The notes under the pieces: generated by a model
The model's input: only the letters and a program-made list of their open reading frames with translations
The model's database searches: none
What the model was told of the DNA's origin: nothing
Assembly (NCBI RefSeq): GCF_018598225.1
Contig: NZ_JAHESF010000057.1
Location: 1 to 33,789 of the forward strand
Source: Chryseosolibacter histidinae
Lineage (GTDB): Bacteria; Bacteroidota; Bacteroidia; Cytophagales; Cyclobacteriaceae
DNA length: 33,789 nucleotides
Direction of reading: 5' to 3'
Translations under genes and position numbers: made by a program
Part shown: in pieces, positions 24,236-31,891 of the stretch
Layout: each line of letters opens with the position of its first letter
Numbering within the stretch: the first letter of the stretch is position 1

Positions 24236-26293
24236 TCACATCCCTAAAGTAAACCTTGCGCCGACGTAAAAATTCCTGGGTACTGCCGCGTTGAAATATC
24301 TACCCGCTGGGGGCGCTGCATTGAGGTCGTTGCCAAGGCTGTATTTTTTATCCAGCGCATTGTCAACGCCGGCGAAAATATCCAGCAGGTGTGTGTTGTT
24401 TATCTTCGTTCTGAAACCGGCGCGACTTCCCAGCAGAAAATATTCGTTTGCAAAAACAGTATTGGCATCGTTGAGCGGAATGTGATCGACATAGCTGGCC
24501 GTGATGTTCAGATAAACCTTGTGCTTCATCACCAGGTCGGCGCCTGTTGTGTTCACAGAAGCAGGAACACCGGTGAGCTTGTTGCCCGAGTAGTTTGTGC
24601 CGTCGTTCACGTATTCGGCAAAGCGATAGTGGTTATAGGCATAGCTGTTCCACACTTTGAGGTCAGAGATAAAACTTCCGGCGTTCTGCAGGGCATTCAG
24701 CGATAACACTGCTTCAATGCCGCGCTGTGTTGTTTTGCCAGCATTCACAAAATATTCTGCATTGTCTGCCAGCCGTTGGGTGATGATGGTTTGCCTCAGC
24801 CTGAAATCGTAAAGCGTTACATCGTACGTGAGCTTCCGGAATGCTGTGCCCCGCCCGCCGATCTCGTAGTTCACACCACGCTCGGCCTGCAGACTGCTGT
24901 TGAAAGCATTGGTGGAAGGCCTGACCTCCGCCAGCGATGGAGGAGAAAAGCCCCGGCTCACGTTGGCATAGAGCGAAAAATTATCAGACATCTTTTTCAG
25001 CAGTGCTACACGCGGCGCGAATTCAGCATCGAAATTTTTGTCTTGCTTGGTAACGGGGAACGGTTCTTTTCGGGTGAAGTCATAGTTAAGAAAGCTCACG
25101 CTGCCACCAACGGTAACAAAGAACCGGAGCGGCAGCTCGAACTCGGCCTGGCCAAAGAAGACCAGCATTGATGAAGACAGATCGTCACTCACCTGCACGG
25201 CACCTTTCTCGCCGCCATTGTTATCCCAGTTCGTTATCGGCGAACTGAACACCTGGTATTCGCCGCCCAGCGTGATCTTGTTTTTACTGGCCTTTCCAAA
25301 ATGATATTGTGTTTCTGTGCGGGCGCCGGCGTTGCGCTCTTTCCGCTCTTCGTAGTTTCTGATAGCGAGGTTTGTGAAGGTTGATTGCGAGCCGAAGATG
25401 CCCACGCGAGTCGACCACCGGTCGTTCCACTCATGATCGTAAGACAAACCAAGGTAAGGTGTTTTGTTGTAGATAGTGGCCTTCTGTTCAACGGCTCCGG
25501 GAATGGCTCCCGCTGTTGGCCTTGCCTGCCGGGGGTTTTCGTCATACTGTGCCTTTGTGAGTCCGCCTGGGGTCTCATAGAACATATCTGTATAAAAGAA
25601 GGTAGAAGACAACGTGCTTTTTTCACTGAGCTTAGCCACGAGGTCTGCATTCACGGCATGGCGACCCATGGCTGTTTGCACGCGATAGCCATCCGACGCC
25701 TGATAAGCATACTGGATGCGCACATTCAACCTGTCGGTATGGAACTGCTGGCCGATGCTGTAACGTTGCAAGCCATAACTTCCGCCGAGCGCAGAAACGT
25801 CCAGCTGTGTTTGTTTGATCAGCGCACTGTTCAGCAGCACCACGCCACCGGTACCTGCCCCATAAAGGCTTCCGCCCGGGCCGCGGATGATCTCCAGGTT
25901 GCCCACTGAGTTGAAGTCGAGCAGGTTGAGATAGGTGTTCCCACCGCCGTCAGTCAATGGAAGGCCGTTCCAGTACATCTTCACATTCCGCACGCCAAAA
26001 GGTGAGCGGAGCAGGCTGCCGCGGATCGAGAACCGGTAACTTCCCGGCGAACGTTCTTCCATCCGCACGCCCGGAATGGCGTTGACGGCCGGAAGAATGG
26101 ATGTATTGCTGAACCGCTGAAGATCCTGGCTACCGATATAGGCAACAGCAGCGGGGATCTCGTTCAGGGGCCGGCCCGAAGCATAAGCCTGGATCAACAC
26201 GGGTTGTAGTGTTTTAGCGGTATCGGCAGGAGATTCCTGGGCAGCCGCCACGAAGGGCATGCTCAGGAGCAGGAAGCAGAGGACGTTTCTCAT
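24236..26293 (-). CDS. TonB-dependent outer-membrane receptor, 685 aa
   Basis: MRNVLCFLLLSMPFVAAAQ is the signal peptide. The plug domain follows at about 35-150 (LQPVLIQAYASGRPLNEIPA, then NAIPGVRMEERSPGSYRFSI and LEIIRGPGGSLYGAGTGGVV), then the beta-barrel to the end with the usual aromatic close (NFYVGARFTLGM). It has no carboxypeptidase-like N-terminal domain and no SusD partner, so it resembles siderophore, haem or metal receptors more than SusC glycan importers. The ligand is unknown. ATG 26293 is chosen over TTG 26299. It is co-transcribed with the fructosamine kinase gene. Confidence 0.93.
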   Translation of the reverse strand: MRNVLCFLLLSMPFVAAAQESPADTAKTLQPVLIQAYASGRPLNEIPAAVAYIGSQDLQRFSNTSILPAVNAIPGVRMEERSPGSYRFSIRGSLLRSPFGVRNVKMYWNGLPLTDGGGNTYLNLLDFNSVGNLEIIRGPGGSLYGAGTGGVVLLNSALIKQTQLDVSALGGSYGLQRYSIGQQFHTDRLNVRIQYAYQASDGYRVQTAMGRHAVNADLVAKLSEKSTLSSTFFYTDMFYETPGGLTKAQYDENPRQARPTAGAIPGAVEQKATIYNKTPYLGLSYDHEWNDRWSTRVGIFGSQSTFTNLAIRNYEERKERNAGARTETQYHFGKASKNKITLGGEYQVFSSPITNWDNNGGEKGAVQVSDDLSSSMLVFFGQAEFELPLRFFVTVGGSVSFLNYDFTRKEPFPVTKQDKNFDAEFAPRVALLKKMSDNFSLYANVSRGFSPPSLAEVRPSTNAFNSSLQAERGVNYEIGGRGTAFRKLTYDVTLYDFRLRQTIITQRLADNAEYFVNAGKTTQRGIEAVLSLNALQNAGSFISDLKVWNSYAYNHYRFAEYVNDGTNYSGNKLTGVPASVNTTGADLVMKHKVYLNITASYVDHIPLNDANTVFANEYFLLGSRAGFRTKINNTHLLDIFAGVDNALDKKYSLGNDLNAAPPAGRYFNAAVPRNFYVGARFTLGM

Positions 26294-26352
26294 ACACAAT
26301 ACTACTGAGAAAGCGTGATAACCGCGAGGGCTGTGTGAAGAGTTAGTAATCT

Positions 26353-26528
26353 GTTGCCAGTTGCCAGTTACCGGTTGCCAGTTTGTTGCGGGTGTTAATT
26401 ATCACTGTTGTATTTCAATTCTGGTGAAGAACTTCGCTTATCTCAAATCTCACGTGTCACCCGATCGGAGCAGGCCAGTGAAAGTGTACCCCACTTAAAC
26501 CGGCAACTGGCAACCGGTAACCGGAAAC
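26353..26528. repeat. Two inverted arms of four GTTGCCR heptads each
   Basis: The left arm 26353-26380 has GTTGCCA, GTTGCCA, GTTACCG and GTTGCCA. The right arm 26501-26528 has CGGCAAC, TGGCAAC, CGGTAAC and CGGAAAC, the same unit on the other strand. Both have exactly four 7-bp units and lie 120 bp apart. The right arm begins 4 nt after the ispH stop. Between the arms (26381-26500) I find no gene or promoter that I can support. Confidence 0.88.
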
Positions 26529-26532
26529 AGTT

Positions 26533-27750
26533 TCACAACTTCGCCAGAACTTCCTCCACCGATCTTGATCCCGGAAAGTATTCTAACACCCGTAGCATGA
26601 CACGGTCTACGAGGGTATCGGGGCAGGAGGCGCCGCTGGTGAGCACAATCTTCACAGGGGTTTTGGCAGGCAGGAAATCGCGGGTGACGATCTTCTCTTT
26701 TCTGTCGTAATTAAAATGATGGATCTCACTGGCAGATTTTATCTCACGGTCGGAGTTGATAAAATACGTGGGGAATTTACGCTCACATAGTTCCACAATA
26801 TGCGATGTGTTGGAGCTGTTGTAACCGCCCACTACAATGGCCAGGTCTGCATCGGTTTCCAATAGCTGGTAGGTGGCGTCCTGGTTATCATTGGTGGCGT
26901 AGCACAATGTATCGCGGGTGTCGGCAAAATGTTCTTTCAGGTTTTCGGCGCCATACTTCAGTAACATGAGCTGCCTGAAATAATCGGCGATGGCCTGGGT
27001 TTCGGTGGCAAGCATGGTTGTCTGGTTCACAACACCTACCCGCTGCAGGTCGCGGTGCGGATCGAACCCTTCGGAATGTTTCCAGGCGAACTCTTCGAAA
27101 AATTCTTCCTGGCTTTTGTCATGGGTAATGTATTCGCCCAGGCGTTTCGCTTCTTCTATGTCGCGCACGATCACCGCCGGGGCGCCCTGTGCGCTGTGCG
27201 AGAACGTGGCCCTCGTCTCTTCGTGTTTCGGCTTGCCGTGAATGATCACGGTATAGTTCTCTTTGCCCAGCTTGTCAGCCCGGTTCCAGACCTTTTCAAC
27301 AAACGGACAGGTGGTATTGTATTTCTGCACTTCAACACCTTTGTCGAGCAGGAGCTGTTCGATCTCAACGGTGGTTCCAAAGGCGGGAATGATGACCACA
27401 TCGTCCTGATGGATCTGATCCCATGAAATGAATTGCCGGCCGTCTGTATCCATGATGAATTTGATGCCACGGCCCTGCAGGTCGTTATTCACTTCCTGGT
27501 TATGGATCATCTGGCTCAATAAAAACACCCGCTTGCCCGCATTTTCTTCCAGAGCCCTGTAGCTGATCTCAATGGCGTTCTCTACGCCGTAGCAGAAGCC
27601 GAAATGGCGGGCGATGTAGAATTTTACAGGACCGAAATCCAGCACCGTAGGGGTAAAATCCTGCTTGCGAAGGTCTTTGATCCTGCGAAGCTCTTTGATC
27701 TTTCCGGTAACGGATGACCGGTAATAAGCGGGGATATCAAATTTTTTGAT
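26533..27750 (-). CDS. ispH: 4-hydroxy-3-methylbut-2-enyl diphosphate reductase, apparent ATC start
   Basis: IspH makes IPP and DMAPP in the last step of the MEP isoprenoid pathway using a [4Fe-4S] cluster. The three cluster Cys are in FGFCYGVENA, NTTCPFVEKVW and SGASCPDTLVD; EETRATFSH and GGYNSSNTSH are also conserved. In Bacteroidota the protein has an extra N-terminal stretch of about 35 residues, and here the frame continues upstream of GTG 27645 as KKFDIPAYYRSSVTGKIKEL with no stop until 27763. That stretch has no ATG, GTG or TTG. Homologues as I recall them begin MKKF, and the matching codon here (27750-27748) is ATC. A perfect -7 element lies 25 nt upstream. GTG 27645 (371-codon form) is the conservative alternative. 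Confidence 0.9.
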   Translation of the reverse strand: MKKFDIPAYYRSSVTGKIKELRRIKDLRKQDFTPTVLDFGPVKFYIARHFGFCYGVENAIEISYRALEENAGKRVFLLSQMIHNQEVNNDLQGRGIKFIMDTDGRQFISWDQIHQDDVVIIPAFGTTVEIEQLLLDKGVEVQKYNTTCPFVEKVWNRADKLGKENYTVIIHGKPKHEETRATFSHSAQGAPAVIVRDIEEAKRLGEYITHDKSQEEFFEEFAWKHSEGFDPHRDLQRVGVVNQTTMLATETQAIADYFRQLMLLKYGAENLKEHFADTRDTLCYATNDNQDATYQLLETDADLAIVVGGYNSSNTSHIVELCERKFPTYFINSDREIKSASEIHHFNYDRKEKIVTRDFLPAKTPVKIVLTSGASCPDTLVDRVMLRVLEYFPGSRSVEEVLAKL

Positions 27751-27774
27751 AACGGCGTGTTTTTAAATCAGGCA

Positions 27775-27782
27775 CAAAGGTA
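27775..27782 (-). promoter_or_regulatory. ispH: -7 promoter element for ispH
   Basis: On the minus strand 27782-27775 reads TACCTTTG, a perfect TAnnTTTG. The start site would fall close to 27768, about 18 nt before the ATC codon, which supports translation from near 27750 and not from GTG 27645. Confidence 0.55.
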
Positions 27783-27867
27783 AGACAAATCGGAGTTTGA
27801 GACCTGATTTGAAAATAAAAGGTGAGTGAAGGCGCCGTAATTGCGTCTGGCGGTGAAAGAAAATAAG

Positions 27868-27902
27868 AAAACCTGCAGCCACGTTTAATAGCCGCAGGTT
27901 TC
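27868..27902 (-). terminator. Terminator of the HtrA operon
   Basis: On the minus strand AAACCTGC (27901-27894) pairs with GCAGGTTT (27876-27869), followed by TTCTTATTTTC. It lies 8 nt after the stop of the 57-residue gene and separates it from the ispH promoter region. Confidence 0.7.
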
Positions 27903-27909
27903 AAATGCT

Positions 27910-28083
27910 TTATGCTGCCTTGGAAAGCTTATCTTCTTCTATCGTGTTTTTGCGGGGCTCTTTCTTTTCCATGTCGAACCACATCACTTCAACGAGGTTC
28001 TTTTTAATGTACTTGAGAACTTCCACCACTTTTCCATCAATTTTACTGCGAACGCGTTCGCCTTTCCTGAACAGTCTTCTCAT
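27910..28083 (-). CDS. Small basic protein, DUF2158/YodC-like, 57 aa
   Basis: ATG 28081-28083 to TAA 27910 encodes a highly charged 57-residue protein. The start RRLFRKGERVRSKIDGKVVE and the centre VEVMWFDMEKKEP resemble the short beta-barrel of YodC-like (DUF2158) proteins, which have the pattern G-x-x-V then W-F; the match is by eye only. It is 14 nt after the HtrA gene on the same strand and before a terminator, so it is the second gene of that operon. Function is unknown. Confidence 0.75.
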   Translation of the reverse strand: MRRLFRKGERVRSKIDGKVVEVLKYIKKNLVEVMWFDMEKKEPRKNTIEEDKLSKAA

Positions 28084-28097
28084 AATATTACTACAAT

Positions 28098-29579
28098 TTA
28101 CATTCTGAAAGCGTAGTTGTACTCCCTCAGGGAATTTTCGTATCGGCCTGAGAGAATCACAAGCTCACCAGCTTTCTTTCTTTTCAAGAGCTCATTGAAT
28201 TCTTTAACGGATTTTACAGGAGTTTCGTTGACCTTGGTGATGATGAACCCTTCACGGATATCCGTGTAACGGGCCAGTTTGCCATTGCCGAGGTCTTTGA
28301 TCCTCACTCCATTTTCAATATCAAGATTTTTAAGAACTTTTGCATCTACATCTTCCAATTCCATGCCGAGTGATGCAAATCCGCTGCGATCTTCAGCTTT
28401 GATAGCAGTGGTTGCGCCTTCGCGTGTTTTCAGCACTACAGGGAACGTCAGCTCTTTACCTTTGCGGTTTACAGTAACGTCGAGCTTATCGCCGGGACGA
28501 TGTCTTCCAATATACTCAATTAATGCAGTATTGGAACGAATCGTTGTATTATCAATTTTTGTCACTACATCACCTTCCCTTAATCCAGCTTCTTTTGCAG
28601 AGCTCGATTCGGCAAAAGCTGCGATGTAAGCACCTTCGCGAACAGAAAGATCATATTGTTTGGCAAGCTGGCTGTTCACAGGCTGGATGGAAACACCGAG
28701 CCAGCCGCGCTGAACCACGCCGAACTTCAGCAGGTCTTCAACGATTTTGCTTACTATATCAGACGGAACCGCGAAACCATACCCTGAATAAGCACCGGTA
28801 GGACTTGCAATGGCCGTGTTGATACCCAGCAAACCTCCCTGGAGATCTACCAACGCGCCACCACTGTTACCGGGGTTGATGGCCGCGTCTGTCTGAATAA
28901 AAGACTCGATGGCCGTGCTGCCCTGCTCAGAGTTTCTGCTCAGGATGTTGATGCTTCTTCCCTTCGCGCTGATAATACCAGCTGTTACAGTAGAGTTGAG
29001 GTTGAATGGATTTCCTACAGCCAAAACCCACTCGCCAACCTTCGCATTGTCTGAGTCTACGAAAGAAAGATAAGGCAATCCTTTTTCCTGGATCTTGATC
29101 AATGCAATATCCGTGTCGGGATCAGTACCCACTACTTCGGCTTTGTAGGTTCTGTTGTCGAGCAGTGAAACTTCGATGTCGTCTGCATCCTGCACCACGT
29201 GATTGTTGGTTACAATGTAGCCGTCTGCGTTAATGATCACACCTGAACCTGCGCTCTGGCTGGGACCGGGTTGCTGAAAACGCGGTCCGAAAAATTCTCT
29301 GAAAGGATCATTCTCCTGCGTCTCTTCTCTCCTGTTACCGTCTTGTGACGATTTGATGTGCACCACCGCCGGCATTACTTTTTCTGCCGCGCCGGTAAAA
29401 TCAAGCGGCACTGCTTTTCCGTCTGCATTCACCGTATACGCTACCTTGCTGGCAGGTACGTTGGCCGTATATTCTATCGCCGCTTTCCCCTGGTTATCTT
29501 CCTCCAAAAACTGGTAGGATGCAACTGTACAGACGCTTCCCAGAACAGCTGCGAGAAATAATGAACTGAATCTTCTCAT
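28098..29579 (-). CDS. Periplasmic serine protease, HtrA/DegP family
   Basis: A 493-residue Do-like protease for envelope protein quality control. Residues 1-24 (MRRFSSLFLAAVLGSVCTVA) are a signal peptide or anchor. The trypsin-like triad is H127 (TNNHVV), D157 (DTDIALIKI) and S239 (NPGNSGGAL). Two PDZ domains follow, at about 285-385 (GWLGVSIQPVNSQLAKQYDL) and 395-490. ATG 29577-29579 is preferred; TTG 29591 adds only four residues. The leader is 250 bp and divergent from the AraC-type gene. The 57-residue gene follows in the operon. Confidence 0.96.
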   Translation of the reverse strand: MRRFSSLFLAAVLGSVCTVASYQFLEEDNQGKAAIEYTANVPASKVAYTVNADGKAVPLDFTGAAEKVMPAVVHIKSSQDGNRREETQENDPFREFFGPRFQQPGPSQSAGSGVIINADGYIVTNNHVVQDADDIEVSLLDNRTYKAEVVGTDPDTDIALIKIQEKGLPYLSFVDSDNAKVGEWVLAVGNPFNLNSTVTAGIISAKGRSINILSRNSEQGSTAIESFIQTDAAINPGNSGGALVDLQGGLLGINTAIASPTGAYSGYGFAVPSDIVSKIVEDLLKFGVVQRGWLGVSIQPVNSQLAKQYDLSVREGAYIAAFAESSSAKEAGLREGDVVTKIDNTTIRSNTALIEYIGRHRPGDKLDVTVNRKGKELTFPVVLKTREGATTAIKAEDRSGFASLGMELEDVDAKVLKNLDIENGVRIKDLGNGKLARYTDIREGFIITKVNETPVKSVKEFNELLKRKKAGELVILSGRYENSLREYNYAFRM

Positions 29580-29741
29580 ATCATTGAACAATTTATTTAA
29601 CTGTATTTTGAATTAATGAACAAATGTTTTGCAAAAACTACGCAGGTAGATGTTTACAGGAAATTTTGTCAGTTTCTGGCCCCCCGTTTCTAACTTTTTT
29701 CTGCCGCCCTCTGCCTAAACGTAGGTTTTGTAATCTAAGTA

Positions 29742-29753
29742 CGAAATATTTCG
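29742..29753. promoter_or_regulatory. Perfect 12-bp palindrome in the htrA/araC divergent gap
   Basis: CGAAATATTTCG is fully self-complementary and lies 85-96 bp before the AraC-type start codon in the 258-bp gap between divergent genes. It may be an operator for either gene. No perfect TAnnTTTG element could be placed with confidence next to it, and the rest of the gap shows nothing else I can name. Confidence 0.4.
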
Positions 29754-29837
29754 GACTTTGTTTCCGGCTATTCCCTGAACGGTAAATTGTACCTCCCGGA
29801 ATGCTGAAATAAGCTTACCTTAGAGAATAATCTAACG

Positions 29838-30632
29838 ATGGAATACTCAACATTCGTTCCAAATCCACAGCTTCAGCATGTTGTTGAATGCTACTGGATT
29901 GTTGAGGGTTCTGACACCGTAACGCAGAAGATCATTCCCGACGGCAGCAGCGAGCTGGTGTTTCATTTCGGTGATCGTTACAAAGTTCATAGGAAAGGCG
30001 CTCCGGAAACACTTCAAAGTTTCGCGATCGCCGCAGGCCAGCTCAATAAACCTATTTTTCTTACACCCACAGGCAACAGCGGTGTGCTCGGTGTGAAGCT
30101 TCGGCCGCTCGGTATGTGGCGGCTGCTTGGCTGCGATATGCATCTGCTCACCAACGAGACCTATGCGCTGGGAGATGTGTTGGATCGGGAGACAGAAGAT
30201 CTCGCTGAGAAGATCCGAAGTGCTGGCAACAACCAGGAAAGGATCCGTATGGTTGAAACATTTATGTTGCACCGTGTCAAGCGAAAGGATCCTTCTGCCA
30301 TCGAGCCACTGATCAGCGAGATCCATCAGCATCAGGGCCAGGTTTCTATCAGCGAGCTCTCGGGGAAGTTTAAGGTCTCGGGCCGGAAAGTAGAGCGGCT
30401 TTTTCTGCAGCAGGTGGGCGTATCAGCAAAACTGTATTCAAGGCTCGTGCGGTTTGCGCATGTTTACAGGTTGGTGCAGCAGCCCGAGCTTACAAAAGCG
30501 GAGGCGACGTATTTGTGCGGATATTTCGACCAGGCACACTTCAACAAGGAATTCAGGGAGTTTACAGGTGAGAATCCTGAATCGTATTTCAGTCAGAACC
30601 ATGCGTTCTCGAATTTTTTTCTGAACCGATAG
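29838..30632 (+). CDS. AraC family transcription regulator, 264 aa
   Basis: The C-terminal part (about 160-255) is the AraC/XylS double helix-turn-helix: VSISELSGKFKVSGRKVERL for the first and LCGYFDQAHFNKEFREFTGE for the second, with the family's FDQAHF-x(3)F pattern. The N-terminal part (LQHVVECYWIVEGSD, then PDGSSELVFHFGD and LGVKLRPLGMW) is the DUF6597-type sensor common in this group, whose ligand is not known. ATG 29838 fits the domain start. Its target is unclear; the divergent htrA gene is one candidate. Confidence 0.9.
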   Translation: MEYSTFVPNPQLQHVVECYWIVEGSDTVTQKIIPDGSSELVFHFGDRYKVHRKGAPETLQSFAIAAGQLNKPIFLTPTGNSGVLGVKLRPLGMWRLLGCDMHLLTNETYALGDVLDRETEDLAEKIRSAGNNQERIRMVETFMLHRVKRKDPSAIEPLISEIHQHQGQVSISELSGKFKVSGRKVERLFLQQVGVSAKLYSRLVRFAHVYRLVQQPELTKAEATYLCGYFDQAHFNKEFREFTGENPESYFSQNHAFSNFFLNR

Positions 30633-30668
30633 TCGTGTAGCTGGTTAAAGTTCTAGTGTGCATTAGGA

Positions 30669-30984
30669 GGCTCGCAAGGAGCCGAAAAATGTGTTGTACA
30701 ATGTTCTAGAGACAGGCTGCTCCTGACGGAGCTTTTAAGAGCCATTGGGACGACAATGTATGGAGGGGATATTATCACTGAACAGAAGCCAAAGGAATGT
30801 ATCGAGCAATTTCTAAAGGCAACGGCTCATGAAGGGCGCTTTAGTGATATATCGCGAGGCAATTTGTTCTGAGCGAAATGTATCCAGGGACTTATTTCTA
30901 AACTCCGTTAGGAGTTCCCTGTCTCTAGCTACGAAATGCCAATTTGCGGCATGGCTCCGTAGGAGCCGCCTGAAATGCAGGCCC
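30669..30984. repeat. Cluster of REP-like hairpins (CTCC-TNAC-GGAG)
   Basis: The 501-bp gap 30633-31133 has no gene I can support. It has four small hairpins: GGCTC/GAGCC at 30669-30683, GCTCC-TGAC-GGAGC at 30719-30732, AACTCC-GTTA-GGAGTT at 30901-30916 and GGCTCC-GTA-GGAGCC at 30953-30967, plus ATGCC/GGCAT around 30936-30952. All share the core CTCC-NNN-GGAG. They look like a decayed array of REP-type palindromes. 30985-31133 shows nothing further apart from the leader of the next gene. Confidence 0.75.
30706..30928. mobile_element. Candidate MITE/BIME-like unit with about 30-bp terminal inverted repeats
   Basis: CTAGAGACAGG at 30706-30716 is the exact inverse of CCTGTCTCTAG at 30918-30928. 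The similarity continues inward on both sides through CTCCTGACGGAG (left) and, read inward on the minus strand, CTCCTAACGGAG (right), so the inverted repeats are about 30 bp with few mismatches. The 223-bp unit has no coding frame. It may be a small non-autonomous element or a pair of inverted REPs. Confidence 0.5.
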
Positions 30985-31133
30985 CAGTGATTAGGGAAGT
31001 GAGATCTGGTACGAACACATGCTGGGCGCAGAATACCGAGACAGTGGCATTTTCAAGTGACGGTTTGATAGTCGTGTCGTTTTTTTACAAGACATTGATG
31101 TGACACTGTCTGTTCTTTGATCAAAAAAAATAT

Positions 31134-31583
31134 ATGAAAAAACAAATCATGATCATGAGTGTATGCCTGCTGATCGCGGGCGCATCGCAAGCACAGGTGA
31201 AAGAATTCGCATGGCTGGTAGGCACCTGGAAAATAAAAGACAAGATGGTCTTTGAAAGGTGGAAACCTGCGCGCGATGGCAAAGCGCTCGAAGGTTTTTC
31301 TTTCAGGATAAAGGGCACCGATACCGTTGCGATGGAACAGATCCGTTTCATATATGAGGGAAATTCATTTCACTACATTCCAGATCTTGCGGGAGATCAG
31401 CCGCCGGTAGATTTCAAGCTCACACAACACAACGCGCAGGGTTTTGTAGCCGAAAATCCGCAACATGATTTCCCGAAGGTCATCCGTTACAAACTGATCC
31501 GTAAAGAAAATGCAGATGTGATCGAGGCGTCTATTGAAGGTGATGGTAAAGTCATTCCATACCACTTCGAAAGGGTGAAATAA
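31134..31583 (+). CDS. Secreted DUF6265-like protein, 149 aa
   Basis: MKKQIMIMSVCLLIAGASQAQ is a signal peptide. The mature part begins EFAWLVGTWKIKDKMVFERW and continues GKALEGFSFRIKGTDTVAME, ENPQHDFPKVIRYKLI and a final strand; this is the pattern of DUF6265/lipocalin-like small beta-barrels whose first motif is W-x-x-G-x-W. The function is unknown, with binding of a small hydrophobic ligand possible. ATG 31134 is the natural start for the signal peptide. Confidence 0.83.
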   Translation: MKKQIMIMSVCLLIAGASQAQVKEFAWLVGTWKIKDKMVFERWKPARDGKALEGFSFRIKGTDTVAMEQIRFIYEGNSFHYIPDLAGDQPPVDFKLTQHNAQGFVAENPQHDFPKVIRYKLIRKENADVIEASIEGDGKVIPYHFERVK

Positions 31584-31684
31584 AATCACCCCCAATACGG
31601 TATTTCTTGTTTTTGAGAAACTTTTTATAAAAATGACGCATCTGACGTAAAACAAGAGTAGTCATTATCACGTAAGTGAGGGTA

Positions 31685-31843
31685 ATGGAAAACTTATACT
31701 CAGCCTGGCCCGAAAATTCGAATGAAGACAACAAGCATGAAGAAGCCTATCGTTTGTTGCGCAAGCTGAAGTATGCCCTGGTGTTCTGGCTTGTAGCTTT
31801 TCTGGGTACCATCATTTGGTTTACCAATTCTCCCGCATTCTGA
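31685..31843 (+). CDS. Single-span membrane protein, 52 aa
   Basis: ATG 31685 to TGA 31841-31843 encodes 52 residues: an acidic soluble start (MENLYSAWPENSNEDNKHEE), a basic turn (AYRLLRKLKYA), then one membrane helix (LVFWLVAFLGTIIWF) and a short end. The ordered acidic-basic-hydrophobic layout is not what random DNA gives. It lies 48 nt before the rlmI-like gene on the same strand. I do not recognise a family. Confidence 0.65.
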   Translation: MENLYSAWPENSNEDNKHEEAYRLLRKLKYALVFWLVAFLGTIIWFTNSPAF

Positions 31844-31865
31844 GTTACCCCATGATAGTTTTTGA

Positions 31866-31873
31866 TACTTTTG
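31866..31873 (+). promoter_or_regulatory. -7 promoter element for the rlmI-like gene
   Basis: TACTTTTG, a perfect TAnnTTTG and identical to the element before ssb, lies 18 nt before the ATG. The -33 element is not clear. Confidence 0.5.
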
Positions 31874-31891
31874 CGTTCTTGACGCAGCAGT

